Assembly: GCA_031292525.1 (NCBI GenBank)
Contig: JARLGY010000030.1
Location: 153,433-217,432, forward strand
Length of the DNA: 64,000 bases
Source of the DNA: Flavipsychrobacter sp.
GTDB lineage: Bacteria > Bacteroidota > Bacteroidia > Chitinophagales > Chitinophagaceae
Direction: 5' to 3'
The notes under the pieces are model-generated. The model searched no databases. It saw only the letters and a program-made list of their open reading frames with translations, and was not told the DNA's origin. A program made the translations under genes and the position numbers. Positions 36,074 to 46,268 of this stretch are shown here, one piece after another. Each line of letters starts with the position of its first letter. Within the stretch, counting starts at the first letter, position 1.

Positions 36074-38125
36074 ATGAAGAAAGCGTTATTCAGCTTAGGA
36101 ACATTATTTGCCCTTTTGTTCGCATTCAGTACTAGCTATGGTAGTGTTATCACCATTGGAGGGAGCACACCAACCAGTTATTGTGAAAGTGGTACCATAT
36201 CGGTATCTTTTTCCGCTACAACAACATTTAACTCTTATAATAATTTTTACCTTGAATTATCCGATGCCTCAGGGAGCTTTTCTTCTCCAACCACGCTGGC
36301 CATCAACTTTTCATCCACAGTAAGTCCGCTATCTGGCACCATTCCCAATTACATTAATAACATCACAAGTCCTGGTCATACTATACGTATAAGATCCACC
36401 TCACCTGTATATATCAGCGACACGTTGGCTATAGCCATCAATGGCCCTGCTGCCGCTATAACCAACAGCAGTAACAATAGTGCATGTTTCGATAGCACTG
36501 TAACATTTAACGTAGTGGTTACAGGCGGCGGTACTTCACCAACATACAAATGGGTGCGTAACTCAAATATTATATCTGGCGCTACAAGCAGTACTTATAC
36601 CACCAACTTATTAGCTAATCGCGATATCGTTTACTGCCTGGTTACGGGCAATGGTACCTGCCCTGCTACTGCATACAGTAATATGGACACGATGACTGTC
36701 ACTACAACCCAGAATTCTTATGTAAACATTGCTATTTCACCCACAAGTAGTTCATGCCCAGGTGCTACAATTACTTGTACCGCTACTCCTGTTAACGGGG
36801 GCACATCTCCCACTTATCAGTGGGTGAAGAATGGAGTAATAATTCCTGGAGCTACAGCTAGTACATATACCGGCACTTATTATTTTCCCGATACCCTAAA
36901 CTGTATAATGATCAGTAGTCTGCCCTGCACTGTGCCATTTACAATTGGCCGCGATACGTGGGGATTACCCGGAACCCAGCCAGCAGTGGCCATGCCCATC
37001 AGTACCTCTTATGATACTATCGGTATTTCTTCACCAATAATTTGTGCAGGAACTATAGATACTTTTTACGCCCAGTATTCAAATAACAATGGGTACTTAA
37101 ACGCGACTCCAGCATTTCAATGGCAAAAAGATGGAGTGAATATACCCGGTGCTACAGGCGTCCAATATATAACGTCTTCTCTTGTAACAGGAGATACACT
37201 TGCTTGTATATTGATTATCAGTGACCCCAGGAGTAATTGTATGTACCCTTACCGCAGCAAGCCCATTGTTGTTCAGATCCAACCTCCTGTAACCCCATCC
37301 ATCTCCATAGCAGCTACTGCAGATAGCATATGCGGCGGCACACCAATAACATTTTACGCGCATAGTGTAAACGGTGGCAATACACCCGGCTTTAGATGGT
37401 TGAAGAATGGGGTAAACATCCCCGGCGGTACCGATAGCGTCTATACTTCATCAGCACTTGCCAACAACGATCATATCTCCTGCGTTATTACAAGTAATGC
37501 ATCTTGTCTTTCGGTGCCAAGTGCTACCAGCACTGCCATTCCTGTTACGGTAAATCCACCCGCGGTTCCAACGGTCTCTATCACAGCTACCCCTGGCATC
37601 AATATTACAGCAGGTACATCGGTAACATTTACTGCTGCTCCTGTTAATGGTGGTAATGCACCTGTTTATCAATGGACATTGAATGCAATACCTATCAGTG
37701 GTGCTACAAGCGCTTCATACACTACGTCAGCACTTGCCAACAACAACATTATAGGCCTTATCATGACCAGCAACATGCCATGTGTAAGCCCGGCTACTAT
37801 ATCAGCCAGCCCAGTATCTGTAAAGGTTACAGAGGGTATCAGTAATCTCGGTGGTACTATTGCAACTACAGATTTCTATCCTAATCCAAACAATGGCACC
37901 TTTACCATAAAAGGCGCTGTTGCTGTTGCTCACAGCGAACACGAAGTAAAAGTTTACATACTCAACATGTTGGGCCAAACAATATTTACAGATGCTATAT
38001 CCCTTACAGGCAATACATTTAGTAAACAATTAACACTGCCTGCCGGCACAGCAAGTGGTATGTACATGATGCACCTTACCATAGATGGCGCAACAAGCTC
38101 CATGAAGTTTACCGTAAATAAATAG
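36074..38125 (+). CDS. T9SS type A sorting-domain protein with Ig-like repeats
   Basis: This 683-residue secreted protein has a signal peptide (FSLGTLFALLFAFSTSYG) and at least four Ig-like repeats of about 100 residues, each with a block of the type TYQWVKNGVIIPGATASTYT followed by NNDHISCVIT-like strands. A type A sorting domain closes it (about 600-683; DFYPNPNNGTFTIKG ... SGMYMMHLTIDGATSSMKF). It is probably exported by T9SS and displayed on the surface as an adhesin or matrix protein. Repeat-to-repeat similarity is high in the GATSSxY blocks. It ends at a strong terminator. Confidence 0.88.
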   Translation: MKKALFSLGTLFALLFAFSTSYGSVITIGGSTPTSYCESGTISVSFSATTTFNSYNNFYLELSDASGSFSSPTTLAINFSSTVSPLSGTIPNYINNITSPGHTIRIRSTSPVYISDTLAIAINGPAAAITNSSNNSACFDSTVTFNVVVTGGGTSPTYKWVRNSNIISGATSSTYTTNLLANRDIVYCLVTGNGTCPATAYSNMDTMTVTTTQNSYVNIAISPTSSSCPGATITCTATPVNGGTSPTYQWVKNGVIIPGATASTYTGTYYFPDTLNCIMISSLPCTVPFTIGRDTWGLPGTQPAVAMPISTSYDTIGISSPIICAGTIDTFYAQYSNNNGYLNATPAFQWQKDGVNIPGATGVQYITSSLVTGDTLACILIISDPRSNCMYPYRSKPIVVQIQPPVTPSISIAATADSICGGTPITFYAHSVNGGNTPGFRWLKNGVNIPGGTDSVYTSSALANNDHISCVITSNASCLSVPSATSTAIPVTVNPPAVPTVSITATPGINITAGTSVTFTAAPVNGGNAPVYQWTLNAIPISGATSASYTTSALANNNIIGLIMTSNMPCVSPATISASPVSVKVTEGISNLGGTIATTDFYPNPNNGTFTIKGAVAVAHSEHEVKVYILNMLGQTIFTDAISLTGNTFSKQLTLPAGTASGMYMMHLTIDGATSSMKFTVNK

Positions 38126-38139
38126 ACCAACACTCACAT

Positions 38140-38181
38140 AAAAAATGACGGGGTATTCTGATGAATACCCCGTCATTTTTT
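38140..38181 (+). terminator. Rho-independent terminator
   Basis: A 19-bp stem (arms 38140-38158 and 38163-38181) with a four-base loop starts 14 bases after the T9SS gene stop and ends in TTTTTTT. Confidence 0.85.
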
Positions 38182-38276
38182 TACCAAACACCGTCACCAT
38201 TAAAGTCTGAAAATAAGGGTTAACCCTACCTTGAAATAAATTATATAATAATTACCTTTAAGAAAGAATACAATTT

Positions 38277-38284
38277 TATATTTG
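38277..38284 (+). promoter_or_regulatory. -7 box (TATATTTG) upstream of the TraB/GumN gene
   Basis: TATATTTG is a perfect TAnnTTTG match. It overlaps the long ORF start at 38282, so translation must begin further in. Confidence 0.45.
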
Positions 38285-38300
38285 TACCAAGCTTTTGATC

Positions 38301-38384
38301 ATGAAGGGAAGCATTATCATACTAATTATCCTTTTTCTTTTGTCTGCTATTGTTGGCAAAAAGTACCGAATACAATCTATTTAA
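38301..38384 (+). CDS. Possible 27-residue single-helix peptide
   Basis: ATG at 38301 opens a 27-codon frame (MKGSIIILIILFLLSAIVGK, then KYRIQSI) that would be a one-helix membrane peptide. It starts 17 bases after a perfect -7 box and lies in the leader of the TraB/GumN gene. It could be a real small protein, an upstream leader peptide or chance. Confidence 0.25.
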   Translation: MKGSIIILIILFLLSAIVGKKYRIQSI

Positions 38385-38446
38385 GATCGAGGCTCTATCT
38401 TTTCCTTGCCGATTTTAGATTATTTTTAAGACCTTATATTCCCGGC

Positions 38447-39304
38447 ATGCGATTAATGACAACCATACTGTTAGCGGCAACTTTCTTACTGGAAGGCGTC
38501 CATGCATTTTGTCAAAATACCATTCTCTGGCAAATTACGAAGACCGGGTCAACTCATACATCCTACCTGTTAGGCACTTATCATCAAATGGGAAATTCAT
38601 TTATCGATTCATTGCCGCGTATAAAAAAAGAGCTAACCCGTGCCGACGTTGCGGTATTTGAGTCAATAGGCGACCCGCAAAAGGTAAAAGATGTTTTAAA
38701 TCAACGGCAACCAACCAATGATATAGAAAGTGCATTGTCAAATGATGATATGGCGTCATTGCTGACCATTTCGAAAAACTGGGGTGTTGATGTTCACAAA
38801 TTAAAGCCGATGGAACTGTATGCCAAATTGCAACAGGAATATTTCAAAACAACTTGTGGCACTGTTCTTCCAACCGATAAATGGGATCATTTCGATAATT
38901 ATTTGATTCATCTGGCCCGGTCTAATAATATCCGGCTGAACGCCTTTGAAACAGATAGTATGCAAATGGATGCAATCAACAGGTCGGGTGGAGAATGGAA
39001 AGAAATGAAAAAACCTATCCATTTTTGGATACACACTACCATGGAGCCCCGAAAGGATGATAAAAAATGTGCTGATGCACACAATTATATGGCGTTCAAG
39101 TTTGATTATGGCCTGGATAAACCTTGCAGTAACGATGTGATATTAGGCGATAGAAACCGTGAATGGTTGAAGAAGTTGCCCGCATTATTAGAAAGCAATA
39201 ATTGCTTTATCGCAGTTGGTTTATTTCATTTATTCACAAACTGCGGTTTAATTGCACAACTGCGGGAAATGGGATATACAGTTGAGCCGGTAATTCTGCG
39301 ATGA
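38447..39304 (+). CDS. TraB/GumN family protein
   Basis: This 285-residue exported protein has a signal peptide (MTTILLAATFLLEGVHAF) and the TraB/GumN/Tiki-type paired GxxH motifs: GTYH at residues 43-46 and GLFH near the C-terminus (CFIAVGLFHLF). A conserved acidic block (ADVAVFESIGDP) lies between. In the eukaryotic Tiki relatives these residues form a metalloprotease site; for the bacterial group the role is uncertain. The start at 38447 is chosen because the longer ORF from 38282 overlaps the promoter and places the signal peptide internally. Confidence 0.83.
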   Translation: MRLMTTILLAATFLLEGVHAFCQNTILWQITKTGSTHTSYLLGTYHQMGNSFIDSLPRIKKELTRADVAVFESIGDPQKVKDVLNQRQPTNDIESALSNDDMASLLTISKNWGVDVHKLKPMELYAKLQQEYFKTTCGTVLPTDKWDHFDNYLIHLARSNNIRLNAFETDSMQMDAINRSGGEWKEMKKPIHFWIHTTMEPRKDDKKCADAHNYMAFKFDYGLDKPCSNDVILGDRNREWLKKLPALLESNNCFIAVGLFHLFTNCGLIAQLREMGYTVEPVILR

Positions 39305-39370
39305 TAAAATCAACGTATACACTCCTAATTAAAGTACAGCAATACCTCTAGGTATGCCGAGCAGCGTATA

Positions 39371-39403
39371 ATCATATCGCGATGACGTACATCGCGATAT
39401 GAT
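39371..39403 (-). terminator. Hairpin downstream of icmF
   Basis: A perfect 14-bp inverted repeat, atcatatcgcgatg / catcgcgatatgat, with a five-base loop lies just downstream of the icmF stop on the minus strand. It has no T-run, so it may be a terminator or another signal. Confidence 0.5.
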
Positions 39404-39408
39404 GCCAT

Positions 39409-42400
39409 CTACATATTTCTCCTATACTGTCCCCCTACTTCAAACAGGGCCTTGGTTATCTGGCCCAGTGAGCAGTATTTAACGGTCTCCATCAGTTCTT
39501 CAAACACATTACTGTTGTGTATAGCTTTCTGTTGCAGTTGGTGCAGCATTTCATGCCCCTTGCCTTCGCTGCGCTTCCATAGGTTCTGCACGGTGCTGAT
39601 CTGGAATTCTTTTTCGTCTGTTGTGGAGCGTATCACCTCTTGCGGTATTACCGTTGGTGATCCCTTTGCACTTAAGAATGTATTCACCCCTATTATCGGG
39701 AACTCGCCCGTGTGCTTCAGTGTTTCGTAGTACAGGCTTTCTTCCTGTATCTTCCCACGTTGGTACATGGTTTCCATAGCGCCCAGCACACCACCGCGTT
39801 CTGTTATGCGGTCAAACTCGGCCATAATAGCGGCTTCCACCAGGTCGGTCAATTCTTCTATAATAAATGCTCCTTGTATCGGGTTCTCATTCTTGGCAAG
39901 TCCCAGTTCTTTATTTATGATGAGCTGTATCGCCATGGCCCTGCGCACACTTTCTTCTGTAGGTGTGGTTATGGCTTCATCATATGCGTTGGTGTGCAGG
40001 CTATTACAGTTATCGTATATGGCGTACAGCGCCTGTAGCGTTGTGCGTATATCGTTAAAGTCAATCTCCTGTGCGTGCAGGCTTCTGCCCGATGTCTGTA
40101 TGTGGTACTTCAGCATTTGCGACCGTTCATTGCCACCATATTTAAACTTCATGGCCTTGCTCCATATGCGGCGGGCTACACGGCCTATCACACTGTATTC
40201 AGGATCTACTCCATTGCTGAAGAAGAATGACAGGTTCGGTGCAAAATCATCTATATGCATACCCCGGCTCAGGTAGTACTCCACAAACGTAAACCCATTC
40301 GATAATGTAAATGCCAACTGGCTAATTGGGTTAGCGCCTGCTTCTGCAATGTGATACCCGCTGATACTTACTGAGTAAAAGTTACGTACACCTTCATTTA
40401 TAAAATACTGCTGTACATCGCCCATCACCCTTAGCGAAAATTCTGTACTAAAGATGCAGGTATTCTGTGCCTGGTCTTCCTTCAGTATATCGGCTTGCAC
40501 CGTACCACGCACTGCTTTCAATGTGTCTGCTTTTATCTTAGCATACACATCTGCAGGCAATACCTGGTCGCCGGTTACGCCCAGTAGCATTAGGCCAAGC
40601 CCGTCATTGGTTTCGGGTAGCGTCCCTTTTTGTCCACCGTAAACAGATGCATCGTAAGTTGGTCTTGCTATGCCCTTATCCTTGTATATGGCATCTATCT
40701 TCTTATTCGTTTCTTCTTCCAGGCCATGCGCCTTTATGTACAACTCGCACTGCTGGTCTATGGCTGCATTCATAAAGAAGGCAGTGATAGTTGGTGCCGG
40801 CCCGTTAATTGTCATCGACACCGACGTTTTAGGGTCGGCCAGGTTGAAGCCGCTGTATAGCTTCTTGGCATCGTCCAGGCAGCAAACGCTCACACCCGAG
40901 TTGCCTATTTTACCATAAATATCCGGTCTGTGTTCCGGGTCTTGCCCGTACAGGGTCACGCTATCAAAAGCGGTACTCAACCTTTTTGCAGGCAGGCCCA
41001 TACTCACATAGTGGAAACGTTTGTTGGTACGCTCAGGGCCACCCTCTCCCGCAAACATACGGGCAGGATCTTCACCCTCACGCTTGAAGGGATATATGCC
41101 CGCAGCATACGGAAACTCACCGGGGAAATTCTCAGTAAGTGCCCACTTCAATATCTCGCCCCATGCTTCAAAGCGCGGTACACTTACCTTACTTATTTGC
41201 AGGTGGCTCAGGCTTTCGGTATGTGTCTTTATTTTTATTTCCTTGTCGCGCACCTTGTAGGTGTAGTAGTCACCGGTGTACTGCGCCTTTTTCTCTTCCC
41301 ATGTTTTCAACAGGTGGTTGTTCTTTGCGTCCAGGTCCAGCTCATGCTTGGCATATACTTCCTGCAGGGTTTTTATCAGGCGGTCTTTATCTTCCACATC
41401 GCTCTTCTGCAATGTTTCTATAGTGCTCTTTATCCCGAACAACCTTTGCGCCACCTTGGCCTGGTCCACGGCCCACTTATCGTACTTGCGGTTGTTCTCG
41501 GTTATTTCGCTCAGGTAGCGCACACGTGCCGGCGGAATGATGTATATCTTCTCGCTCATCTCGTTACTGATCACGAAGTGCGATTCCAAACCCGCATTGG
41601 TCTTCTTGTTCAGTATGTCCATCATACCCTTGTACAGGTTGTTGGTGCCCGGGTCGTTAAACTGGCTGGCTATGCTGCCATATACCGGCATGGTTTCAGG
41701 ATCCTGGCCAAACAGCTTGTGGTTGCGCTGGTATTGTTTCTTCACATCGCGCAATGCATCCAGTGCACCGCGCTTGTCAAACTTGTTGATCACCACTATA
41801 TCAGCAAAGTCCAGCATGTCAATCTTTTCCAGCTGTGTGGCGGCACCATATTCCGGCGTCATCACATACATGCTCATGTCGCTGTAGTCAGTTATCTGCG
41901 TATCGCTCTGCCCTATGCCCGATGTTTCCAGTATAATGAGGTCGTACTTCGCTGCCTTCAAAATATTTACTGCGTCGTGTATGTACTTGCTCACCGCCAG
42001 GTTGCTTTGGCGTGTGGCCATGCTGCGCATATATACCCGTGGGTTGCGTATGGCATTCATGCGTATCCGGTCGCCCAGCAGTGCACCACCTGTTTTCTTC
42101 TTGGTGGGGTCTACACTTATTATGCCTATATGTTTATCCTTAAAGTCGGTAAGGAACCTGCGCACCAGCTCATCTACCAGGCTGCTCTTACCTGCGCCAC
42201 CCGTACCGGTTATACCCAGCACCGGCGTGTGGCTGCCTTCAGCCTGTTTCTTCACATTAGCCAGCGCTGCAATGGTCTCGGGCAGGGTTGGATAGTTTTC
42301 TGCGGCGCTTATAAGGCGTGCTATGCTCTTTACATCGCGCTCTGGTATATGGCCCACCTCCCCATTCAGGCGATTGCCGGTTGGGTAGTCACTCTGCTCT

Positions 42401-42804
42401 ATCAAGTCGTCTATCATGCCCTGCAGACCCATACTGCGACCATCATCCGGGCTATATATACGGGCAATACCGTACTCGTGCAGTTCAGCAATTTCAGTAG
42501 GCAGTATCACACCGCCGCCGCCGCCAAATATTTTTATATGGCTGCAGCCGTTCTCCTTCAGCAGGTCGTACATGTACTTAAAGTACTCCACGTGGCCGCC
42601 CTGGTAGCTGGTTATGGCTATGGCGTTGGCATCTTCCTGTATGGCACAGTCCACCACTTCCTGCACACTGCGGTCGTGGCCCAGGTGTATCACCTCCACA
42701 CCACTGCTTTGCATAACACGGCGCATGATGTTGATAGAGGCATCGTGGCCATCGAACAAGGAGGCCGCTGTAACTATACGTACTTTATTAGTAGGAGAAT
42801 ACAT
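39409..42804 (-). CDS. icmF: Fused isobutyryl-CoA mutase IcmF (B12-GTPase-mutase)
   Basis: This 1131-residue protein has IcmF domain order: an N-terminal cobalamin-binding domain (FDGHDAS, His20 the expected cobalt ligand), a MeaB-like GTPase chaperone (GTGGAGKSS about 200-208, then [19 protein letters not shown] and NKFDKRG) and a C-terminal acyl-CoA mutase barrel ([18 protein letters not shown] ... [17 protein letters not shown]). IcmF interconverts isobutyryl-CoA and n-butyryl-CoA using adenosylcobalamin. YPFKRE, in place of the Tyr-containing motif of methylmalonyl-CoA mutase, favours IcmF. The start is ATG 42804, since residues read from 42960 overlap a perfect -7 box at 42835-42842. Confidence 0.94.
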   Translation of the reverse strand: MYSPTNKVRIVTAASLFDGHDASINIMRRVMQSSGVEVIHLGHDRSVQEVVDCAIQEDANAIAITSYQGGHVEYFKYMYDLLKENGCSHIKIFGGGGGVILPTEIAELHEYGIARIYSPDDGRSMGLQGMIDDLIEQSDYPTGNRLNGEVGHIPERDVKSIARLISAAENYPTLPETIAALANVKKQAEGSHTPVLGITGTGGAGKSSLVDELVRRFLTDFKDKHIGIISVDPTKKKTGGALLGDRIRMNAIRNPRVYMRSMATRQSNLAVSKYIHDAVNILKAAKYDLIILETSGIGQSDTQITDYSDMSMYVMTPEYGAATQLEKIDMLDFADIVVINKFDKRGALDALRDVKKQYQRNHKLFGQDPETMPVYGSIASQFNDPGTNNLYKGMMDILNKKTNAGLESHFVISNEMSEKIYIIPPARVRYLSEITENNRKYDKWAVDQAKVAQRLFGIKSTIETLQKSDVEDKDRLIKTLQEVYAKHELDLDAKNNHLLKTWEEKKAQYTGDYYTYKVRDKEIKIKTHTESLSHLQISKVSVPRFEAWGEILKWALTENFPGEFPYAAGIYPFKREGEDPARMFAGEGGPERTNKRFHYVSMGLPAKRLSTAFDSVTLYGQDPEHRPDIYGKIGNSGVSVCCLDDAKKLYSGFNLADPKTSVSMTINGPAPTITAFFMNAAIDQQCELYIKAHGLEEETNKKIDAIYKDKGIARPTYDASVYGGQKGTLPETNDGLGLMLLGVTGDQVLPADVYAKIKADTLKAVRGTVQADILKEDQAQNTCIFSTEFSLRVMGDVQQYFINEGVRNFYSVSISGYHIAEAGANPISQLAFTLSNGFTFVEYYLSRGMHIDDFAPNLSFFFSNGVDPEYSVIGRVARRIWSKAMKFKYGGNERSQMLKYHIQTSGRSLHAQEIDFNDIRTTLQALYAIYDNCNSLHTNAYDEAITTPTEESVRRAMAIQLIINKELGLAKNENPIQGAFIIEELTDLVEAAIMAEFDRITERGGVLGAMETMYQRGKIQEESLYYETLKHTGEFPIIGVNTFLSAKGSPTVIPQEVIRSTTDEKEFQISTVQNLWKRSEGKGHEMLHQLQQKAIHNSNVFEELMETVKYCSLGQITKALFEVGGQYRRNM

Positions 42805-42834
42805 GCTTGAACTGTTTAAGATATACTGCGGCTG

Positions 42835-42842
42835 CAAAGTTA
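42835..42842 (-). promoter_or_regulatory. -7 box (TAACTTTG on minus) of icmF
   Basis: CAAAGTTA on the plus strand is TAACTTTG on the minus strand, a perfect TAnnTTTG, 30 bases before the icmF ATG at 42804. Confidence 0.45.
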
Positions 42843-43268
42843 CGAAATGAGTGACAATGCGGTAATACGATAATATAGTATTGCCATAATTGCCGAAAAG
42901 CCCGCCAAGTGCGTGAAAATGTTGGGTGGATAATATTTTTTCTTTGCTAGAAGTATTCACCTATTAAGGGTTTCCAGCGAAAATGTCATGTTGGTTGGAC
43001 AAAAGCTGCTATAGCATTTTTGTACAACTAAGGATAGTTGGGATGAGATGCTAGCAGGACGAGTGTACCGGAAAATAAGAGTAGGTACAAATTTGGGGGG
43101 TTGACCAACGTTTGCAAGCACCAATACAGTCTTGTTAAGCATGTTAGGTATTAATACTCAATTCTAAAATTGAGTATTAATACTCATAACAACAGAAATA
43201 CACCTTTATATCTTTGATATGACGTCACAATTAAATAAACTCTTATCAAAAATTAAAACCCTATCAAA

Positions 43269-43416
43269 ATGAAAACTCTTATTGTATCATCGCCTTATCG
43301 CCATCGCATTCTTTATTATACAGGGTGCTATATCCGCACAATATTCTGCACTATCCCCAGCATGCGAAAGTGACCATACACTACATGGTACTCTACTTCT
43401 TGCAGCATACTTCTAA
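43269..43416 (+). pseudogene. Probable relic of a small secreted-protein gene (frameshifted)
   Basis: ATG at 43269 begins MKTLIV, but that frame soon becomes non-coding in character. The frame entered from TTG 43282 reads LYHRLIAIAFFIIQGAISAQ, a good signal peptide, then YSALSPACESDHTLHG to TAA at 43416. A one-base indel between them would join Met-Lys start and signal peptide. The remainder of 42843-43720 shows no gene. Confidence 0.3.
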
Positions 43417-43720
43417 TAATATCTCATTATTTATATGGGTCGCCTGGTAGCATATTTCCATGTTTAGGTGCTAAGCTGCTACCTGCAATCACATTAGAGA
43501 ATAGCATAAGCTATGTCTGTAAGAACACTGTTGCCCGTAGATATATGCAACTGTTCTTAATAGTATCTCAACCATCTATTATTTAAATCCAACTGCATTA
43601 TAAAGTCAGTCTGACTTTTAGGGTACCTCTATTATTAATATACATAATAATATAAACAAATTATAATAAAACAAAAACTAATTAAGACAAACAATTTCTT
43701 AACCTCCTATCTATACTTAT

Positions 43721-44671
43721 ATGTATACAAATAATGTATTTGACCAGAAACATCTGGCAAATTATACAGCCAGTCTGCGCTCTCAACAATTTTTAGGCTT
43801 TTTACAGAGCAGGGTAGATTATGATATTAATACGATAATGAGATCGTATTTAAATTACATAGAAGAGGCTGAATTCGCGATAAAACTGCTTTCTAAATTT
43901 GATCTTCAAGGTAAGCGGATCCTTGAAGTAGGCTCGGGAGCCGGTATCTTTATGTCATGGTTGTTATTAAACGGTGTGGATATTATAGGCATAGAACCCA
44001 GCGCTCTTGGCTTTAGTTTTCACCAGGATGTTTTGACAGCCATACTGGATTATTTTAATTTGCCAAAAGAAAGGGTATTCGATCTTTCCGCTGAACAGTT
44101 AGATGTTGCTATCACCGGTAAATTTGATCTAGTCTATTCCATCAATGTAATGGAACATATTCCTGTTAAAAATCTTGAACTTGCTTTTTCAAAAATGAAG
44201 TATGTGCTCACAGAAACAGGAGTCATGTATCATCACTGCCCCAATTACATAATACCTTTCGAGCCACATTATGGGGTACCTCTTGTTCCCTTTTTCCCAC
44301 AAGTAGTTGGAAAGCTGAAAGGGATACATAAAGAAGATCTTTGGTCATCGGTTAATTTTATAACCTTACCCCAGGTGAAGAAAATTGCTAAAAAAATTGA
44401 CCTGGATATAGATTTCAAGAAAAACGTGATGAAAGAAACCTTCACACGCCTGGAATTTGACCAGCAATTTTCTTCACGGCACCCCATGCTTGTTAAAGTA
44501 TATAAGGTTTTAAAGGCAGTGAAGATCATAGATCTATTAGGCTTAATACCTCCTGTATTATCAACCCCAATGACTTACACTTTAACTGTTAAAAATAATG
44601 CACAACTCCTTTCATCCACATTCGTAACCCAAGATGCGCAGGCACAGCAATTGAAGCTCGAAGAATTGTAG
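43721..44671 (+). CDS. Class I SAM-dependent methyltransferase
   Basis: This 316-residue methyltransferase has motif I ILEVGSGAGI (68-77), an acidic second strand VDIIGIEPSALGF and motif IV DLVYSINVMEHIP. The N-terminal 60 residues are a helical lid and the C-terminus (about 240-316) holds an amphipathic or hydrophobic stretch (IIDLLGLIPPVLSTPMTY) that could touch a membrane. Methyltransferases of this kind often modify lipids or quinone-like or glycan substrates; nothing nearby narrows this. It stands alone. Confidence 0.85.
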   Translation: MYTNNVFDQKHLANYTASLRSQQFLGFLQSRVDYDINTIMRSYLNYIEEAEFAIKLLSKFDLQGKRILEVGSGAGIFMSWLLLNGVDIIGIEPSALGFSFHQDVLTAILDYFNLPKERVFDLSAEQLDVAITGKFDLVYSINVMEHIPVKNLELAFSKMKYVLTETGVMYHHCPNYIIPFEPHYGVPLVPFFPQVVGKLKGIHKEDLWSSVNFITLPQVKKIAKKIDLDIDFKKNVMKETFTRLEFDQQFSSRHPMLVKVYKVLKAVKIIDLLGLIPPVLSTPMTYTLTVKNNAQLLSSTFVTQDAQAQQLKLEEL

Positions 44672-44740
44672 TCCGGATACTGCAAACTCACGATATCATT
44701 TGAGTATCCGTACTTGATATAATCCATTGCTCATTTTGCA

Positions 44741-44783
44741 CCTATTAGGGCGGAGTCAGAAAATATGACTTCTCCCTAATAGG
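44741..44783. repeat. Palindromic repeat, left copy (inverted mate at 45477)
   Basis: A 43-base palindrome (outer arms cctattaggg / ccctaatagg, inner gagtca/tgactt, loop gaaaata). Its core is the reverse complement of the palindrome at 45477-45505. The two bracket one gene. Confidence 0.7.
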
Positions 44784-44909
44784 TAAGCATTACGCCGTTG
44801 TTGGTCGCCTGCCCAACAACACTCGCGATGAACAGATAAACAAGGACAGTGACGAGGTTGCGTTTTGTAAGACTTGCGCATTACATTTACCGCTACACTG
44901 ATTGATATT

Positions 44910-45461
44910 ATGCCTTCACCTATTACCACACTACAATCCGAGCCGCTCGACAAAGATGATATTGAGTTGCTGCAAACAATTGTTGATACCAGGCGCCCAC
45001 GCCTATTGAAAGCATACGCAGTATTGATATTGATAGCCGCCATTTCTGCATTTAGAGGCCTTAAACGCATGCCACGCGGCCATACTAACCAAGATAAATA
45101 TTATGAGTATAACATAGGTAGTTATCATATTAGCCCGATGGCAATGCTGCTTTTTGGAGAATTTTTTCTTGAATCAATAGTTATAACAAGCGGTATTATT
45201 ATTTACCTCAAAACCATACACAGCTTTGTTAAAGACATAAGGGCTGGAGTGAAAGAAATGGTACCCTATGAAATACTACAGAAGGAATATTTTGAGGTGA
45301 ATGGTAAGTACTACTTTAAAATTGATAATCCCGACCATATGCACCATGAGGTAGATGCAGATACTTTTAATAGCTATTCAGAAGGGGATACCGTTTACCT
45401 ATATCGTACCGTGTATGCCCAGTTCTTTTTTGACGCAAGCGGAAGTTATACGATATTGTAA
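44910..45461 (+). CDS. Unknown two-helix membrane protein
   Basis: This 183-residue protein has an acidic N-terminus (DKDDIELLQTIVDTRRPR), two membrane helices (about 36-51 and 79-103) and a C-terminal cytoplasmic domain (about 105-183) rich in aromatic residues (YFEVNGKYYFKIDNPDHMHH ... YAQFFFDASGSYTIL). I recognise no family. It is enclosed between two inverted copies of a 30-40 base palindrome. ATG at 44910 is preferred over the upstream non-ATG start at 44874. Confidence 0.55.
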   Translation: MPSPITTLQSEPLDKDDIELLQTIVDTRRPRLLKAYAVLILIAAISAFRGLKRMPRGHTNQDKYYEYNIGSYHISPMAMLLFGEFFLESIVITSGIIIYLKTIHSFVKDIRAGVKEMVPYEILQKEYFEVNGKYYFKIDNPDHMHHEVDADTFNSYSEGDTVYLYRTVYAQFFFDASGSYTIL

Positions 45462-45476
45462 AGTTGTGTTCTTTCG

Positions 45477-45505
45477 GGGCGAAGTCATATTTTCTGACTT
45501 CGCCC
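45477..45505. repeat. Palindromic repeat, right copy
   Basis: Arms gggcgaagtca and tgacttcgccc flank the loop tattttc, which is the reverse complement of the loop in the left copy at 44741. It lies 15 bases after the membrane-protein stop and could double as its terminator. Confidence 0.7.
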
Positions 45506-45590
45506 TATTTGGTAAAGCAATCTTCAGATTGCAGTTATTATAGATTGGCAAACCGTGTACATATTCCTATATCACATCCCCACACAAATC

Positions 45591-45640
45591 CTGCCGGTCT
45601 TCCGACGGGAATTTAAAAAGCTGAAGCCGAATTGCATTAC
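45591..45640. repeat. Dispersed CCGGTC palindromic repeat, copy 1
   Basis: ctgccggtcttccgac, then gggaattt, an A-rich stretch and ctgaagc with ttgcatta. It shares about 45 aligned bases with 46269-46320. It sits in the otherwise empty 45506-45777 gap. Confidence 0.55.
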
Positions 45641-45777
45641 TGAACCAACATAGAAGCTCAAAACTCCAGCACCATAATCCATTACTCCTTTGGAACTTTT
45701 TTCGTCCTCAGTATAACCAAGCCGAGAAGGATATAGAACTTTATTTACAGGCCCTCACAAGTTAATTATTCAATAAA

Positions 45778-46092
45778 TTAGACATTTTTTGTGTCGTACA
45801 AATAGATCTGGACATCTTCATTTTCCGGCGCCAAGATCTTTCTATCTGCAGCACATTGCTGTCCTATCTCTGAGCGAAAAGCGTCCCTCATTGCGTCCAT
45901 TGAATCGAAATACAAATTGGCTATGCGATAAGTGTCTGTATGCCCGGTAGTTGAGGCAATGACGCCATCATTTATTTCATATTTTATTAGGCCGGGCAGT
46001 TTTTTGGCCAACGGTACGTGCACTTCAAAGTAATGTTTCTCGAAAGCCGCTATGTCTTTCGGGGTCTTGTATATAACGGTCATCTTTGCCAT
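45778..46092 (-). CDS. EthD-family dimeric alpha-beta barrel protein
   Basis: This 104-residue protein has the EthD pattern: MTVIYKTPKDIAAFEKHYFE, then HVPLAKKLPGLIKYEIN, and a C-terminal VQIYLYD. EthD-like proteins are small ferredoxin-fold dimers with varied or unknown roles in degradation pathways. It stands alone. On both sides are short dispersed repeats, so this small gene may lie in a region prone to rearrangement. Confidence 0.88.
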   Translation of the reverse strand: MAKMTVIYKTPKDIAAFEKHYFEVHVPLAKKLPGLIKYEINDGVIASTTGHTDTYRIANLYFDSMDAMRDAFRSEIGQQCAADRKILAPENEDVQIYLYDTKNV

Positions 46093-46268
46093 TGGGTCAC
46101 TGTTTTATGGGTGGAATATTGTTGACGAATATAGGTATTCAATGTAACTTTCAGTATGTTCAAACTAGACTTTATAAGGAGTGATATGGACAATTTCCTA
46201 TTTCAATTCACCTTCAAATCCCTTCTGGCGCGTAGTCTTCCGACAGGATGACTCGTGTCTAACCAAAA

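Noticed and set aside
38282..38446. N-terminal extension of the TraB/GumN protein
   Set aside because: It overlaps a perfect -7 promoter box and would put the signal peptide internal. The ATG at 38447 is preferred.
40930..42810. 626-codon open frame on the plus strand inside icmF
   Set aside because: It is antisense to the B12-GTPase-mutase, His/Tyr/Val/Leu-rich with no domain, and follows the codon structure of the real gene. A shadow frame.
42805..42960. N-terminal extension of IcmF
   Set aside because: The 52 extra residues have no counterpart in the family and overlap a -7 box. The ATG at 42804 directly precedes the B12 domain.
44741..45505. Palindromes as terminal inverted repeats of an insertion sequence
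   Set aside because: No transposase is enclosed, each end is itself a hairpin, and no target-site duplication was recognised. Kept only as a repeat-bracketed gene.
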